From Geobacteraceae bacterium (GTDB lineage Bacteria; Desulfobacterota; Desulfuromonadia; Geobacterales; Geobacteraceae), in NCBI GenBank assembly GCA_009773645.1, contig WSYB01000020.1, forward strand, positions 1 through 64,000: DNA of 64,000 bases. Direction: 5' to 3'. Position numbers and translations under genes: made by a program. This document shows, one piece after another, positions 1 through 8,630 of this stretch. The notes under the pieces are model-generated. The model made no database searches, was not told the origin of the DNA, and worked only from the letters and a program-made list of their open reading frames with translations. Numbering within the stretch: the stretch's first letter is position 1; each line of letters opens with the position of its first letter.

Positions 1-1
1 T

Positions 2-124
2 TCACGCAGCATTATCCACATTGCGTTCCAGTATATCGGCGATGTATTTGTTGATGGTGACCCCCTTGCTGGCGGCGCTCGCCGCTATCCGCTGGTGCAT
101 CAACAGCCCGAGACGGTACCTAAT
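2..124 (-). pseudogene. HicB-like antitoxin C-terminal remnant
   Basis: The last roughly 40 minus-strand codons before a stop at the window edge contain RIAASAASKGVTINKYI, which resembles the C-terminal ribbon-helix-helix tail of HicB-type antitoxins. Upstream the frame runs through the tmRNA terminator and into the tmRNA gene itself, so there is no N-terminal domain, start codon or ribosome binding site. The 3' ends of tmRNA genes are well-known integration sites, so this may be the residue of an integrated element. The family call rests on a short stretch only. Confidence 0.4.
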
Positions 125-140
125 CGGGTTCTTCTGGACA

Positions 141-175
141 ACAAAAAAACAAAAAGCCCCGATTTCCCAGGGCTT
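141..175 (-). terminator. Rho-independent terminator of tmRNA
   Basis: On the minus strand the stem AAGCCC/GGGCTT is followed by a long T-rich tract (the run of A residues at 142-155 on the plus strand). It sits about 35 bases beyond the 3' end of the tmRNA, where its terminator is expected. Confidence 0.8.
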
Positions 176-209
176 CTTGTACTGCTCCGGTCCATATTGG
201 ACCTTTAAA

Positions 210-562
210 TGGTGGAGGTGGCGGGAATCGAACCCGCGTCCGAAGATCATCCACAGAAGGCGTCTACATGCTTATACCAGTTTTTGTTTTAGCTCCCTGA
301 AGCTCCACTGGCCGGGATATTCAGAGTTCGATCCTGCTAAATTTCGCCTCGGGGTCACAGGCCCTCCCCTCGGCTATCCCACTAAAATGACGATCTGTCC
401 TTCCCCGTGGGAGAGGGTCGGCAGATCGTTAGCAGGTTATTAAGCTGCTAAAGCGTAATTATAATTGTCGGCGTTTAAAAACGTCCCGGATTGTTTAACG
501 AGCCACCCGGACCTCGGCATGCAACCTTTGCTTATTACCCCCGTCGAAACCTTTACACCCCC
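210..562 (-). ncRNA. ssrA: Transfer-messenger RNA (tmRNA)
   Basis: The tmRNA rescues stalled ribosomes and tags the unfinished protein for degradation. The 5' end GGGGGTG (from 562) pairs with CACCTCC just before the encoded CCA at 212-210, forming the tRNA-like acceptor stem. The T-arm GGTTCGATTCC lies at the 3' end. The tag frame at 472-440 reads ADNYNYALAA and then stop, a normal proteolysis tag ending in ALAA. It lies directly downstream of smpB on the same strand, its protein partner, and is followed by a terminator at 141-175. Exact ends are set by the stem pairing. Confidence 0.96.
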
Positions 563-570
563 TTAAAATC

Positions 571-673
571 GTAATTCGTAATTCGTGAACCGGGAATCGG
601 GAATCGCAAAAACAGAAGCATGCTTTTCGCCTCACGATCTTACGAATCCCGGATCCCGAATCCCTAATCCCTG
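571..673. repeat. Stem-loop of degenerate tandem units between smpB and tmRNA
   Basis: The left arm (571-607) is built from units like GTAATTC and GGGAATC. The right arm (637-673) is built from CGAATCC/CGGATCC-like units. The reverse complement of the right arm matches the left at roughly three quarters of positions. The smpB stop codon lies inside the right arm. No gene is present here. Confidence 0.7.
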
Positions 674-1122
674 TTTCTTTCCTTGAGCGCCTGGGCCATG
701 TCACGGTGGCTATCCTTCTGCTTCATATCCTCGCGTTTATCGTAGAGTTTTTTACCCTTTGCCAGCCCTACTTCCACCTTGACCATGCCGTTCTTGAAAT
801 AGAGCCTGAGCGGCACCACCGAATACCCCTGCTCCCGGATCTTGCCGAACAGCTTGCCGATCTCCTTCTTGTGCAGGAGGAGCTTTCTCATCCGATCCGG
901 ATCGTGATTTTCCCGGTTGCCGAAGTTGTAAGGTGATATGTGGAGGTTGTGCAGAAACGCCTCGCCGTTCTTCACCAAGGCGAATGAGTCGTTCAGATTG
1001 GCTTTTCCCATACGGAGCGATTTGACCTCGGTCCCCTTGAGAACCATCCCCGCCTCGAATTTTTCCTCGATGAAGTAATCGTGGTAGGCCTTTTTGTTGT
1101 TGCAGATAAGCTTTTCACCCAT
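664..1122 (-). CDS. smpB: SsrA-binding protein SmpB
   Basis: SmpB binds the tRNA-like part of tmRNA and carries it into the A site of stalled ribosomes. The 152-residue product has the usual family length: an OB-fold core beginning with the [12 protein letters not shown] block, the conserved GTEVKSLR and LHISPY segments, and a basic C-terminal tail ([20 protein letters not shown]) that occupies the mRNA channel in the family. It precedes the tmRNA gene on the same strand. No Shine-Dalgarno is visible before the ATG. Instead a good -10 element ends only six bases upstream, so the message may be leaderless. Confidence 0.97.
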   Translation of the reverse strand: MGEKLICNNKKAYHDYFIEEKFEAGMVLKGTEVKSLRMGKANLNDSFALVKNGEAFLHNLHISPYNFGNRENHDPDRMRKLLLHKKEIGKLFGKIREQGYSVVPLRLYFKNGMVKVEVGLAKGKKLYDKREDMKQKDSHRDMAQALKERNRD

Positions 1123-1128
1123 ATTTAA

Positions 1129-1158
1129 ATTGTAACAAACTCAGATAAAGAATAGCAA
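1129..1158 (-). promoter_or_regulatory. Sigma-70-type promoter of smpB
   Basis: On the minus strand TTGCTA (1158-1153) and TACAAT (1134-1129) are separated by 18 bases. The expected start, about seven bases beyond the -10, falls on the A of the smpB ATG at 1122. Confidence 0.6.
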
Positions 1159-1183
1159 GGGGAAAACAGGAACGGAATAAGCC

Positions 1184-1687
1184 TTATCTGCGTGCCACAG
1201 TCAGCCACTCCGCAAGTTCCCTGAAGCGCCGGTCATTGATTCCGGGGACCAGGCGCAGCTCTTCCATCCCGGCAAAGCGCCCCTTCGCTTTGCGGTAATT
1301 GAGAATGGAACGAGCCTCCCCTTCCGTCATGCCGGGTATCCCCAGAAGAAGAGACCTGGTAATGGTGTTCAGGTCCATGTAAACCGTAAGGTTGTTCTCG
1401 CCGCTGACAGCCACGTAATTTTTCAGCTCTTCGTAAACACGCTCGGAGATACCATTTACGCTCTTCAGCTCCCGAACGTCCTTGAACGTTCCCCGCCGTT
1501 CCCGCTCTTTGACGATACGAAAGGCAATGACCTCGCCCACCTCGGGGAGGCGGCCGAAATCCGCCGCCGACGCAGTGTTGACATTGAGTTTTCCCGTGTA
1601 AACTCGGACTATTCTGGCATGGGCCGGGATGACAGTCATGATGAACAGTATTGAGAGAAGAATGCAGGACAAGAGTCGGGATTGCAT
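1184..1687 (-). CDS. Helix-hairpin-helix protein, ComEA-like, secreted
   Basis: A 167-residue protein with an N-terminal signal peptide (MQSRLLSCILLSILFIMTV, then AHA) and two helix-hairpin-helix units typical of ComEA. The first is around LNVNTASAADFGRLPEVGE and the second around DLNTITRSLLLGIPGMTEG, the latter ending in a ...YRKAKGRF segment. ComEA-type proteins bind DNA in the periplasm during natural uptake. Many Geobacter relatives encode small secreted copies without the full competence set, so a role in DNA uptake is not established. The start at 1687 is chosen because GGAGGT sits five bases upstream and the signal peptide begins there; a longer frame adds an implausible polar N-terminus. 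It follows the amidohydrolase closely. Confidence 0.8.
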   Translation of the reverse strand: MQSRLLSCILLSILFIMTVIPAHARIVRVYTGKLNVNTASAADFGRLPEVGEVIAFRIVKERERRGTFKDVRELKSVNGISERVYEELKNYVAVSGENNLTVYMDLNTITRSLLLGIPGMTEGEARSILNYRKAKGRFAGMEELRLVPGINDRRFRELAEWLTVARR

Positions 1688-1724
1688 CAAGACCTCCGTG
1701 GCATGATTTCGTGCATTTTGTATA

Positions 1725-2981
1725 TCAGCGCAGTCTGTATTCCAGCGGGTTGCCGCCGATGAAGACCTCTTCAAGCTGGCTCTCTTCAATGAGTGCCTCA
1801 GGCAGATCTGTTGGGGAGGCAGGCGCCGAAGGCTTCACCACCAGGAAATCCCCACGTTTCCCCTTCTCCAGCGAGCCCGTATCGCTCTCCACCCGGAGGG
1901 CTCTGGCACCCTCCAGGGTCGCCATTGCAAGAACCTCGGCAGGAGTAAAGACTCCCGGAAACTCGCGACGCAGAAAACGCATCTCGTCCCACATGGAGAG
2001 GGAGTCGTTGCTGGCCAGTGAATCGGTCCCAAGGGCAAGGGGAATTCCCGCTTTCTTGAGCAGATAGGCAGGGGCCTTCCCCACATCGAGCTTTTCATTG
2101 CTGCGCGGGCAGAGGACTACCGAAACGCCGCGTTTTTTCAGGATTTCCGCGTCTGCACCGGTAACATGCACGCAATGCACCGCCATCGTGGCGCTATCGA
2201 GCGCTCCGAGATCGTCCAGGTAGGCGGTGGGGGTAGTTCGCCGCGGTGGCGGCAAATAGGCCTCCCAGTGAACAAACGGGTAGAGGAGTTCCGCAATCTT
2301 CCCCGACGTATCGTGCAAAAAGGCGGACTCTTCCCTGGATTCCGCGAGGTGAATCGCTATGGGAAGGGACTTTTTGTCCGCCAGGCGTTTTATATCCTGC
2401 AAAAATGCGGAAGACAGGGTGTGGGGAGCGTGGGGAGAAAGTCCGGGGAGGAGATTGCCGCACGGGAAAGCCTCCAGGCTCTCTCCGATGCGTGCCAGCA
2501 GGAGGGAACACTGGACCGGGTCGTGACCGATGGCCTCGAGAAAAAGCCGGCCCGAGAAAGGGGACGCGGCGTACAGCGGCAGAAGTGCCCGGTCGCTCAG
2601 GATTTCGCCGAGTGCGGTAGTGCCGGATTCCAGGGAGATCCGGAACCCTTCATGGACAGAAAGCTCCAGTTCCTGCGGCGTCAGGTTGCGCCTGATCTTG
2701 ATAACCTGGATCACCCAGTCCACATAGGTCCTGGGCGCATAATCAATGTCCTTCCTGATCTTCCAGGAAGGGAAATGGGTAAGTTCCAGGTGCGTATGGG
2801 CATTTACCAGCCCCGGCATGATGACACAACCGGGAAACTCGTGAACAGGGGCCTTGTGGGCCGCACGCAGCTCCGCAAGGGTCCCCGTATCGACTATCCG
2901 GCCGTTATCAATCGCCAGAGCCCCACCGGCGAGGGGTGGAGCGGAGATGGGAAGGAGGTATGAAGCGGCGAATATCTGCAT
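1725..2981 (-). CDS. Metal-dependent amidohydrolase (MtaD/aminofutalosine deaminase-like)
   Basis: A 418-residue TIM-barrel amidohydrolase of the cytosine/adenosine-deaminase group. The metal ligands are visible: NAHTHLE after beta strand 1 (about residue 60), a central SPHAPHT, the HLAES histidine, and LGTDSLASND near the C-terminus. Relatives deaminate S-adenosylhomocysteine, methylthioadenosine or, in the futalosine route to menaquinone, aminodeoxyfutalosine. The GTDSLASND block and length fit the last well, but the substrate cannot be fixed from sequence. The start at 2981 is preceded by GGGAGGTGAA. It lies downstream of panD on the same strand, separated by a stem-loop. Confidence 0.85.
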   Translation of the reverse strand: MQIFAASYLLPISAPPLAGGALAIDNGRIVDTGTLAELRAAHKAPVHEFPGCVIMPGLVNAHTHLELTHFPSWKIRKDIDYAPRTYVDWVIQVIKIRRNLTPQELELSVHEGFRISLESGTTALGEILSDRALLPLYAASPFSGRLFLEAIGHDPVQCSLLLARIGESLEAFPCGNLLPGLSPHAPHTLSSAFLQDIKRLADKKSLPIAIHLAESREESAFLHDTSGKIAELLYPFVHWEAYLPPPRRTTPTAYLDDLGALDSATMAVHCVHVTGADAEILKKRGVSVVLCPRSNEKLDVGKAPAYLLKKAGIPLALGTDSLASNDSLSMWDEMRFLRREFPGVFTPAEVLAMATLEGARALRVESDTGSLEKGKRGDFLVVKPSAPASPTDLPEALIEESQLEEVFIGGNPLEYRLR

Positions 2982-2997
2982 TTCACCTCCCGGGAAA

Positions 2998-3083
2998 GTT
3001 GTGAGTTTCGGGTTCGGGTTAAACACGGTAAGCCCGGTACCTTATAATGTAACTCAAAACGCGAAACTCGCAACTCGAAACAT
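2998..3083. repeat. Stem-loop of GAGTTTCG-like units
   Basis: The left arm at 2998-3024 (GTGAGTTTCGGGTTCGGGTT) matches the reverse complement of the right arm at 3051-3083 (core AGTTGCGAGTTTCGCGTT) with about five mismatches over 26 bases. It fills the gap between panD and the amidohydrolase gene. Confidence 0.7.
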
Positions 3084-3091
3084 GCCTTTCT

Positions 3092-3490
3092 CTACCAGGC
3101 GACCTTCTTCAGCGTCCCCTGCCCTGCTTCCTCGTTGCGTGTGGGGAGCATCCGGTTCCGCTCATCCACGAAGACCAGCTTAGGCTCATGTTTGAGCGCC
3201 TCGGCATTTTCCATGTTGACAAAACTGGCGATTATCACCAGGTCCCTGGGCGCCACCATCCGGGCCGCTGCGCCGTTTATGCAGATCACCCCGGAACCCC
3301 GCTCCCCTTCGATGGCATACGTCTCGAAGCGGTTGCCGTTATCCACGTCCCATACGCAGACGGCCTCGTAAGGGATGATGTCCGCCGCCGCCATCAGGTC
3401 CTTGTCGATGGTGATGCTCCCCTCGTAATGGAGGTCGGCGCCGGTCACCGTTGCACGATGAATCTTGCTCTTCAGCATCTTTCTTTCCAT
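3092..3490 (-). CDS. panD: Aspartate 1-decarboxylase
   Basis: PanD converts aspartate to beta-alanine, the amine half of pantothenate. The 132-residue proenzyme has the invariant self-cleavage site in [10 protein letters not shown] (Gly24-Ser25), where the pyruvoyl cofactor is formed. It also carries [10 protein letters not shown] and the INGAAA loop of the double-psi barrel. The first methionine is kept because it puts the cleavage site at the position usual in the family. It is the third gene of a panB-panC-panD run, five bases from panC. Confidence 0.97.
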   Translation of the reverse strand: MERKMLKSKIHRATVTGADLHYEGSITIDKDLMAAADIIPYEAVCVWDVDNGNRFETYAIEGERGSGVICINGAAARMVAPRDLVIIASFVNMENAEALKHEPKLVFVDERNRMLPTRNEEAGQGTLKKVAW

Positions 3491-3494
3491 TTTG

Positions 3495-4343
3495 CTACTC
3501 CTCCCCTAATATGGTGTTGTCGATGAGTCTGGTTTTCCCGATCTTTACAGCGAGCGCGAGCAGGGTTGTGTCGTCCGCCCGGGCAACCCCTTCCAGCGTA
3601 TCTTTATGGCAAAACTCCGTGTAGTCGATGGAGGCGAAAGGTTCGGCAGACACTATCTTCAGAACCCGGTCCCGCAGCGCCGCGACACTTCTTTCTCCGT
3701 TCCTGAAAGCATCCCTGGCGGCGCTAATGGCACGAATAAGGCAGAGCGCGCTCCGGCGTTCCTCCGTGGAGAGGTAGGCATTGCGGGAACTCATGGCGAG
3801 GCCGTCGGCCTCACGGACAATCGGCATCCCGACGATCTCGACGTTCATGTTCAGGTCATTGACCATTCGCCGGATTACCGCCAGTTGCTGATAATCCTTT
3901 TTACCGAACAGAGCCGCATGGGGCATGACGATATTAATAAGCTTGCAGACCACCGTGGTGACCCCGCGGAAATGGCCGGGGCGGCTCCTCCCGCACAGGG
4001 GAAGGGTCAGGCGCTCCACGTCCACGTATGTCTGAAAACCGGCCGGATACATCTCGGACGCCCTGGGGGTAAAGATGATATCCGCCCCCGCATCGGCAGC
4101 TAACTGCCGGTCCCGCTCCAGGTCCCGTGGATAGGAATCGAAATCCTCGCCAGCACCGAATTGGGTGGGATTGACGAAGATGCTGAGAACCAGCAGGTCT
4201 CCCCTTTTACGCCCTTCGCGCAGAAGAGAAGCATGCCCTTCGTGCAGATACCCCATGGTCGGGACAAAGACGACGATTTCACCGGCATCTCTTGCCGCGC
4301 CGGACAGCGACTGCATTTCAGCTATGGTCTCGATGATTCTCAT
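3495..4343 (-). CDS. panC: Pantothenate synthetase
   Basis: PanC joins pantoate and beta-alanine with ATP to give pantothenate. The 282-residue product matches the family length and shows [13 protein letters not shown] with the HxGH nucleotide-binding motif near residue 30, FVNPTQFG, the active-site block [10 protein letters not shown] and SSRNAYL. It lies between panB and panD; all three genes are almost contiguous, indicating one transcript that supplies both pantothenate halves and their ligase. Confidence 0.97.
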   Translation of the reverse strand: MRIIETIAEMQSLSGAARDAGEIVVFVPTMGYLHEGHASLLREGRKRGDLLVLSIFVNPTQFGAGEDFDSYPRDLERDRQLAADAGADIIFTPRASEMYPAGFQTYVDVERLTLPLCGRSRPGHFRGVTTVVCKLINIVMPHAALFGKKDYQQLAVIRRMVNDLNMNVEIVGMPIVREADGLAMSSRNAYLSTEERRSALCLIRAISAARDAFRNGERSVAALRDRVLKIVSAEPFASIDYTEFCHKDTLEGVARADDTTLLALAVKIGKTRLIDNTILGEE

Positions 4344-4344
4344 G

Positions 4345-5145
4345 TCAGTTGAACGAATGGGCTTCCGTGGGAAACTCCCCTCTCTTCACTTCTCCAATGT
4401 AGTTTGCCACCGCTTCGACGATGATAGACCGCACATCGGCGTATTTTTTAACGAATTTGGGGGAGTACTTCTCGCACAGCCCCAGGATGTCGTGGATTAC
4501 CAGTACCTGGCCGTCACAGTGGGGACCGGCGCCGATCCCGATGGTCGGGATGGAGAGTTCCGCCGTTATCCGTTGCGCCAGCTTCAGCGGGATCCCCTCA
4601 AGAACCACTGCAAACGCGCCGGCCGCCTCAACCGCATGGGCATCGGCGATGAGCTTTTCCGCCTGCTCTTCCTTTTTCCCCTGGACCCGGTACCCTCCCA
4701 TCCGGTGGATCGACTGGGGGGTAAGGCCGATGTGGGCCATGACCGGAATGTCCATCTCCACGATGGCGCCGATGGTGGCGGCGATATTTGTGCCCCCCTC
4801 CAGCTTGACCGCCGCCGCCCCCCCTTCCTTGATCAGGCGCCCGGCGTTGAAACGTGCGGAGGTCAGGTCGATCTGGTAGGAAAGGAAGGGCATGTCGGCT
4901 ATCACCAGGGCCTTGGGTTGGGCACGCATTACTGCCCGCGTGTGGTAGATCATCTCCTCAACAGTGACGGGAAGGGTGTTTTCATGGCCTGAGACGACTA
5001 CGCCGAGGGAATCTCCCACCAGTATCATGTCGATACCGCAGCCATCCATGATCCGGGCCGTGGGATAATCGTAGCACGTGAGGACGCTGATCTTCTCCCC
5101 ATCAGCCTTCATCTTCTGCATATCGATAACGGTTTTTCTCTTCAT
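4345..5145 (-). CDS. panB: 3-methyl-2-oxobutanoate hydroxymethyltransferase
   Basis: PanB transfers a hydroxymethyl group to alpha-ketoisovalerate to start pantoate synthesis. Metal-binding residues are visible in [14 protein letters not shown] and KLEGG. The 266-residue length is typical once translation starts at [10 protein letters not shown] (5145), which has an AAGGAAAA ribosome site; a longer frame would begin inside the terminator upstream. First gene of the pan run. The region above it carries a probable 6S RNA and its terminator, so panB needs either its own promoter in the short 35-base gap or readthrough. Confidence 0.96.
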   Translation of the reverse strand: MKRKTVIDMQKMKADGEKISVLTCYDYPTARIMDGCGIDMILVGDSLGVVVSGHENTLPVTVEEMIYHTRAVMRAQPKALVIADMPFLSYQIDLTSARFNAGRLIKEGGAAAVKLEGGTNIAATIGAIVEMDIPVMAHIGLTPQSIHRMGGYRVQGKKEEQAEKLIADAHAVEAAGAFAVVLEGIPLKLAQRITAELSIPTIGIGAGPHCDGQVLVIHDILGLCEKYSPKFVKKYADVRSIIVEAVANYIGEVKRGEFPTEAHSFN

Positions 5146-5180
5146 TGTTTTCCTTATTGCATTGACATTGTCCGGCAAAG

Positions 5181-5211
5181 CAAAAAGCGCCCTCCGAACA
5201 GAAGGGCGCTT
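5181..5211 (-). terminator. Rho-independent terminator between 6S RNA and panB
   Basis: On the minus strand a perfect nine-base-pair stem, AAGCGCCCT (5211-5203) with AGGGCGCTT (5193-5185), encloses a nine-base loop and is followed by a T tract. It ends transcription from the RNA gene at 5218-5371 before panB, or could act as an attenuator for panB. Confidence 0.8.
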
Positions 5212-5217
5212 ATCCAC

Positions 5218-5371
5218 GTAAACCGAGAGGCGCTGCACCTCTCGAGAATAACAGGCTATTGCCTCCCGTCCCGGTCCGACTGGCGAATCCTGGCGGTATC
5301 AAACATGCGTTGAGGGATTTATCGGCTCCGCTCTGGTAGCGGGCCATCCTCTAAAACTCTCTACCGTTTAC
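5218..5371 (-). ncRNA. ssrS: Probable 6S RNA
   Basis: 6S RNA mimics an open promoter and binds RNA polymerase holoenzyme. The minus-strand sequence contains GAGCCGAT followed later by GTCGGACCGGGACGGGAGGC. These blocks parallel the GAGCCGAU and GGUCCGUCCGAGAAGC segments of E. coli 6S RNA, in the same order. Predicted pairings give the right shape: a closing stem GTAAAC/GTTTAC with GAGAG/CTCTC inside it, GGC/GCC below a central bubble, then CCGA/TCGG and AATCC/GGATT in the apical arm. Length (about 154 bases) and the following terminator fit. Ends are approximate because they come from pairing only. An unrelated structured leader of panB is the main alternative. Confidence 0.65.
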
Positions 5372-5425
5372 CACATTCAGGTTAAAAATGTCTACTAATT
5401 TTTTAACGCTTTCCCATTTTTGCTT

Positions 5426-7447
5426 CTAACCTGCTATCTCCTTCATTGTCTTCAACTCTTCCACCACGACAGCGCTTTCCTCCCGCCGCTTCTCCAGATC
5501 GTCGAATAACCCTACGATCATGTGTCCCACTTCTTCGACCGCCTTCTTGATCTCATTCCCGTCCTCAACCTGCTTACCGGTGGAGCCGACCATCTCCTGG
5601 GTCATATCCTTGATGGAATCTATGGCCCGCGCTATGTTTTTGGTGGCTTTGGACTGTTCCTTGGATGCGTTGAATATCTGATTGGTCATGGTGCTTATAT
5701 CTTCCATGGATTGGGTAACCAGTCCGACGCTCTTTGTCTGCTCCTCGGTGGCGATCTTGATCTGCTCGGTCATCTCCATGGCGCTATGGGAGCTCTCAAC
5801 GATCACCCGGAGGGCTTCGCCCGTTTCCTGCCCCAGCTTGACCCCCCTTTGCACCAGGTCTTTGGTGGCAGTCACGTTGCTGGCCGCGGTTTTCGATTCG
5901 TACATGATCTCCTCAATAATGCCGGTTATCTCACCTGTGGATTGGCCGGTCTGAAGGGAAAGATTCCGTATCTCATCGGCCACCACGCCGAAACTTTTCC
6001 CGTATTCACCCGCCTGCGCAGCTATTATGGAGGCGTTTAACGCCAGCAGGTTGGTGCGCTTGGTGATGTCATTGATCACACCGACGATCCCCTCAATACG
6101 GCTGCTGTTTTCACTCAGCCGCTTGATACCTCCGTAGGAAAGATCGACCGATCTTTGAATTTCCGCAAGAGAGGCAATGGTCTCCTCGACCAGGGCGCAC
6201 CCCTTGTCGGCCTGTTCCTTGACTTGACTTGAAACCTGGTGGGAAACCACTGTATTTTGCTCCACATTCTTCAGGGTCGCGTTGATCTGTTCCATGGCAG
6301 AAACAGACTTGAAGACCGTGTCCGACAAGGCATCCAGGTTCTTTGTAACCTGATCGATGGCTACCGAAATCTCACCGCCGGCGGAGCTTGTTTCATACAC
6401 GGACTCCATGACACTTTCGGAAGCGGAAGCAATGTGGTCGGTATTGTCAGTAAGTGAGTTCACCGCGCTCTTTAGCCTGAGCACGTTGCGTGAGTAGAGT
6501 TCGCGATTGTCCAGGAGACCGGAGAACGTCTTTCCCAGTTCCAGGGTCAGGGTGTCGATGGAGTGAAGGAGGTTTATCCGGGTAATCGCCGAAGCGGCCT
6601 GATCGGCGAAAAGTTTTATGGTGTCCACATCTGTATCGTTCAACGTACGGTGGCTGAATTTATTGTCTATGCCGAAGACCCCGATCGATTCCCCTTTGAC
6701 CACTATAGGGCAGAGGACGAAATTGCTCGACCGAAGTGGCTGGATGGCTTCATAGGGGGGATGCAGCTTGAAATCGCCCGGGTATTGGTTGATGTCTTCA
6801 ATCAGGAAAAGTTTTTTTTCTAAAAAACATTTGTAGATAACACCGCTGCGCTCATCCAGTGGTAACGTAACGTCGGTTGTATCAAACCCCTCGTCCCCCG
6901 TCGCGGCAACGAAATGCAAGGAAGTCCTTTCGTCGCCCGCCATCAGGATATTGACCCGTTCATACCCCAGAATTTCATTCAGCCCTTCGGCGCAGAGGGA
7001 CAACACTTCCTGAACATTTATCGTCTTCTGAATTCTGCTGCTTATCTGATGAAAGTTCTTGATGTTATTATCCAGTACCTTGTAGCGATTTTCAAAAACC
7101 TCCTTCTGCGAAGCCACTTCGCGGTGAAGTAAATCGAGTTCCATAGCCCTTGAGTGCAGCTCGTCACCGGCTTTGCCGATGCGATATCCCAGAGATCCCA
7201 TAACGAGCGCCGTCCCCACCCCCATATAGACGTAGAGGGCCATATTATTAGCGCTTTTTGTGAAGTCTGAGAATATCTGCTCCCAGAGAGAGAGGTCAGG
7301 CTCGGGGAAAAGGATGAGGCGCAGCGCCGTCCATACTATCGGCGCGCCGATTCCCAACATGAGCCCCAGTAAAGCATACAGCTTTTTTCTGTTATTTGTA
7401 CCTGCTAACTGTCGCATCAGTCTCTCGGAACCCTCCTCCATCATCAT
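5426..7447 (-). CDS. Methyl-accepting chemotaxis protein with cytoplasmic GAF domain
   Basis: A 673-residue chemoreceptor. Two membrane helices lie close together near the N-terminus (about residues 22-45 and 68-88) with almost no periplasmic loop. They are followed by a GAF sensor domain (about 130-290) and a long helical signalling domain. The signalling tip is [19 protein letters not shown], which contacts CheA/CheW in the family. The layout suggests that the GAF domain senses a cytoplasmic signal or small ligand. A cluster of start codons occurs (TTG 7450, ATG 7447, 7444, 7441); GAGGT at 7460-7456 best fits 7447. It lies 11 bases past pfkA on the same strand. No cheA or cheW is nearby. 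Confidence 0.93.
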   Translation of the reverse strand: MMMEEGSERLMRQLAGTNNRKKLYALLGLMLGIGAPIVWTALRLILFPEPDLSLWEQIFSDFTKSANNMALYVYMGVGTALVMGSLGYRIGKAGDELHSRAMELDLLHREVASQKEVFENRYKVLDNNIKNFHQISSRIQKTINVQEVLSLCAEGLNEILGYERVNILMAGDERTSLHFVAATGDEGFDTTDVTLPLDERSGVIYKCFLEKKLFLIEDINQYPGDFKLHPPYEAIQPLRSSNFVLCPIVVKGESIGVFGIDNKFSHRTLNDTDVDTIKLFADQAASAITRINLLHSIDTLTLELGKTFSGLLDNRELYSRNVLRLKSAVNSLTDNTDHIASASESVMESVYETSSAGGEISVAIDQVTKNLDALSDTVFKSVSAMEQINATLKNVEQNTVVSHQVSSQVKEQADKGCALVEETIASLAEIQRSVDLSYGGIKRLSENSSRIEGIVGVINDITKRTNLLALNASIIAAQAGEYGKSFGVVADEIRNLSLQTGQSTGEITGIIEEIMYESKTAASNVTATKDLVQRGVKLGQETGEALRVIVESSHSAMEMTEQIKIATEEQTKSVGLVTQSMEDISTMTNQIFNASKEQSKATKNIARAIDSIKDMTQEMVGSTGKQVEDGNEIKKAVEEVGHMIVGLFDDLEKRREESAVVVEELKTMKEIAG

Positions 7448-7458
7448 CAATATCTACC

Positions 7459-8544
7459 TCACCTGCCGAATATAATCCCCAGCTCTTCGGCGCTCCTTAC
7501 CATCTCACCGTCAGGATCGACCAGTTTCAGTTCCTTGATTGCGTTTTCGATGGAGACGGCCTTGATGGCGCGCCCTTTCAGGCAAACCATCTTGCCGAAT
7601 TCCCCATTTTCAATCAGTTCGATCGCCTTGATCCCGAAACGGCTTGCCAGGCAACGGTCGAATGTGGACGGCGACCCCCCCCGCTGGAGATGCCCAAGCA
7701 CCGTCACCCGCGTATCCATATCCAGGCAGGTACCGATCTCCCTGGCGACATAATCGCCTATCCCTCCCAGCCGCTCGACGGCCTGGGTTTTGCCGGCCCC
7801 GCTTTTTACAACCCTTTCGCCGCTCCGGGGGAAAGCCCCTTCAGCAACCACGATGATGCTGAAACGGTTTCCTCTCTTCCGCCTGGCATCAACGGCGTGA
7901 CATATATATTGTATATCAAAAGGAATTTCAGGGATGAGAATCACATCTGCCCCGCCGGCAATGCCGGATTCCAGGGCAATCCAGCCGGCATAACGCCCCA
8001 TGACCTCCATGACCATGACCCGATGGTGGCTTTCCGCTGTTGAGTGGAGTTTATCAAGGGCATCCGTGGCGGTTTCAAGGGCAGTGTTGTAACCAAAGGT
8101 CACGTCCGTCTCCAGCAGGTCATTGTCGATAGTTTTAGGCACACCTACGATTGAAATCCCCTTGCCCATCAATTCCAGGGCGATCTTAAGGGAGCCTTCT
8201 CCCCCTATCACAACAAGGGCCTCAATCCGATGCTTTTTGATGTTTGCCACGACCCTGTCGGAAAGATCAACCAACGTAACCTTGCCATCTTCCTCCATGG
8301 GGAAGGAAAACGGATTACCACGGTTGGTGGTGCCAAGGATGGTCCCTCCACGGGGGAGTATGCCGCGCACATCTTCCAACGTCAGAGGCCGTATCTTCTG
8401 ATCGTCCAGCAGCCCGTCAAAACCGTCTTCAATCCCGAAGACCTCCCATCCGCGTTTGATCACGGCCCCTTTGACCACCGCCCTGATAACCGCATTGAGC
8501 CCGGGGCAGTCTCCGCCGCCGGTAAGTACGCCGATCCGCTTCAT
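7459..8544 (-). CDS. pfkA: 6-phosphofructokinase
   Basis: Phosphorylates fructose 6-phosphate in glycolysis. The 361-residue product begins MKRIGVLTGGGDCPGLNAV. It carries GGEGS at residues 114-118, where most ATP-dependent enzymes have GGDGS, and PKTIDND at 136-142, where E. coli has PGTIDND. A lysine at this second site is typical of PPi-dependent or mixed clades; the glycine after the acidic residue is typical of ATP users. The phosphoryl donor is therefore uncertain. It also has the sugar-phosphate segment MGRYAGWIAL and LGHLQRGG. The start at 8544 is chosen for the conserved N-terminus. Confidence 0.93.
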   Translation of the reverse strand: MKRIGVLTGGGDCPGLNAVIRAVVKGAVIKRGWEVFGIEDGFDGLLDDQKIRPLTLEDVRGILPRGGTILGTTNRGNPFSFPMEEDGKVTLVDLSDRVVANIKKHRIEALVVIGGEGSLKIALELMGKGISIVGVPKTIDNDLLETDVTFGYNTALETATDALDKLHSTAESHHRVMVMEVMGRYAGWIALESGIAGGADVILIPEIPFDIQYICHAVDARRKRGNRFSIIVVAEGAFPRSGERVVKSGAGKTQAVERLGGIGDYVAREIGTCLDMDTRVTVLGHLQRGGSPSTFDRCLASRFGIKAIELIENGEFGKMVCLKGRAIKAVSIENAIKELKLVDPDGEMVRSAEELGIIFGR

Positions 8545-8570
8545 GTATTGCTCCCCAGTAAACAAGTTCC

Positions 8571-8626
8571 ACATTTCAGTTTTCGGGTTTAACCTGCAAA
8601 AACTTTAAACTTTAAAGCTGAAACCG
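8571..8626. repeat. Stem-loop of TTTAAAG-like units
   Basis: The left arm (ATTTCAGTTTTCGGGTTTAA, from 8572) pairs with the right arm AACTTTAAACTTTAAAGCTG followed by AAACC (8602-8626), with a few mismatches. It fills the space between the ROK kinase stop and pfkA. Confidence 0.55.
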
Positions 8627-8630
8627 CGGA

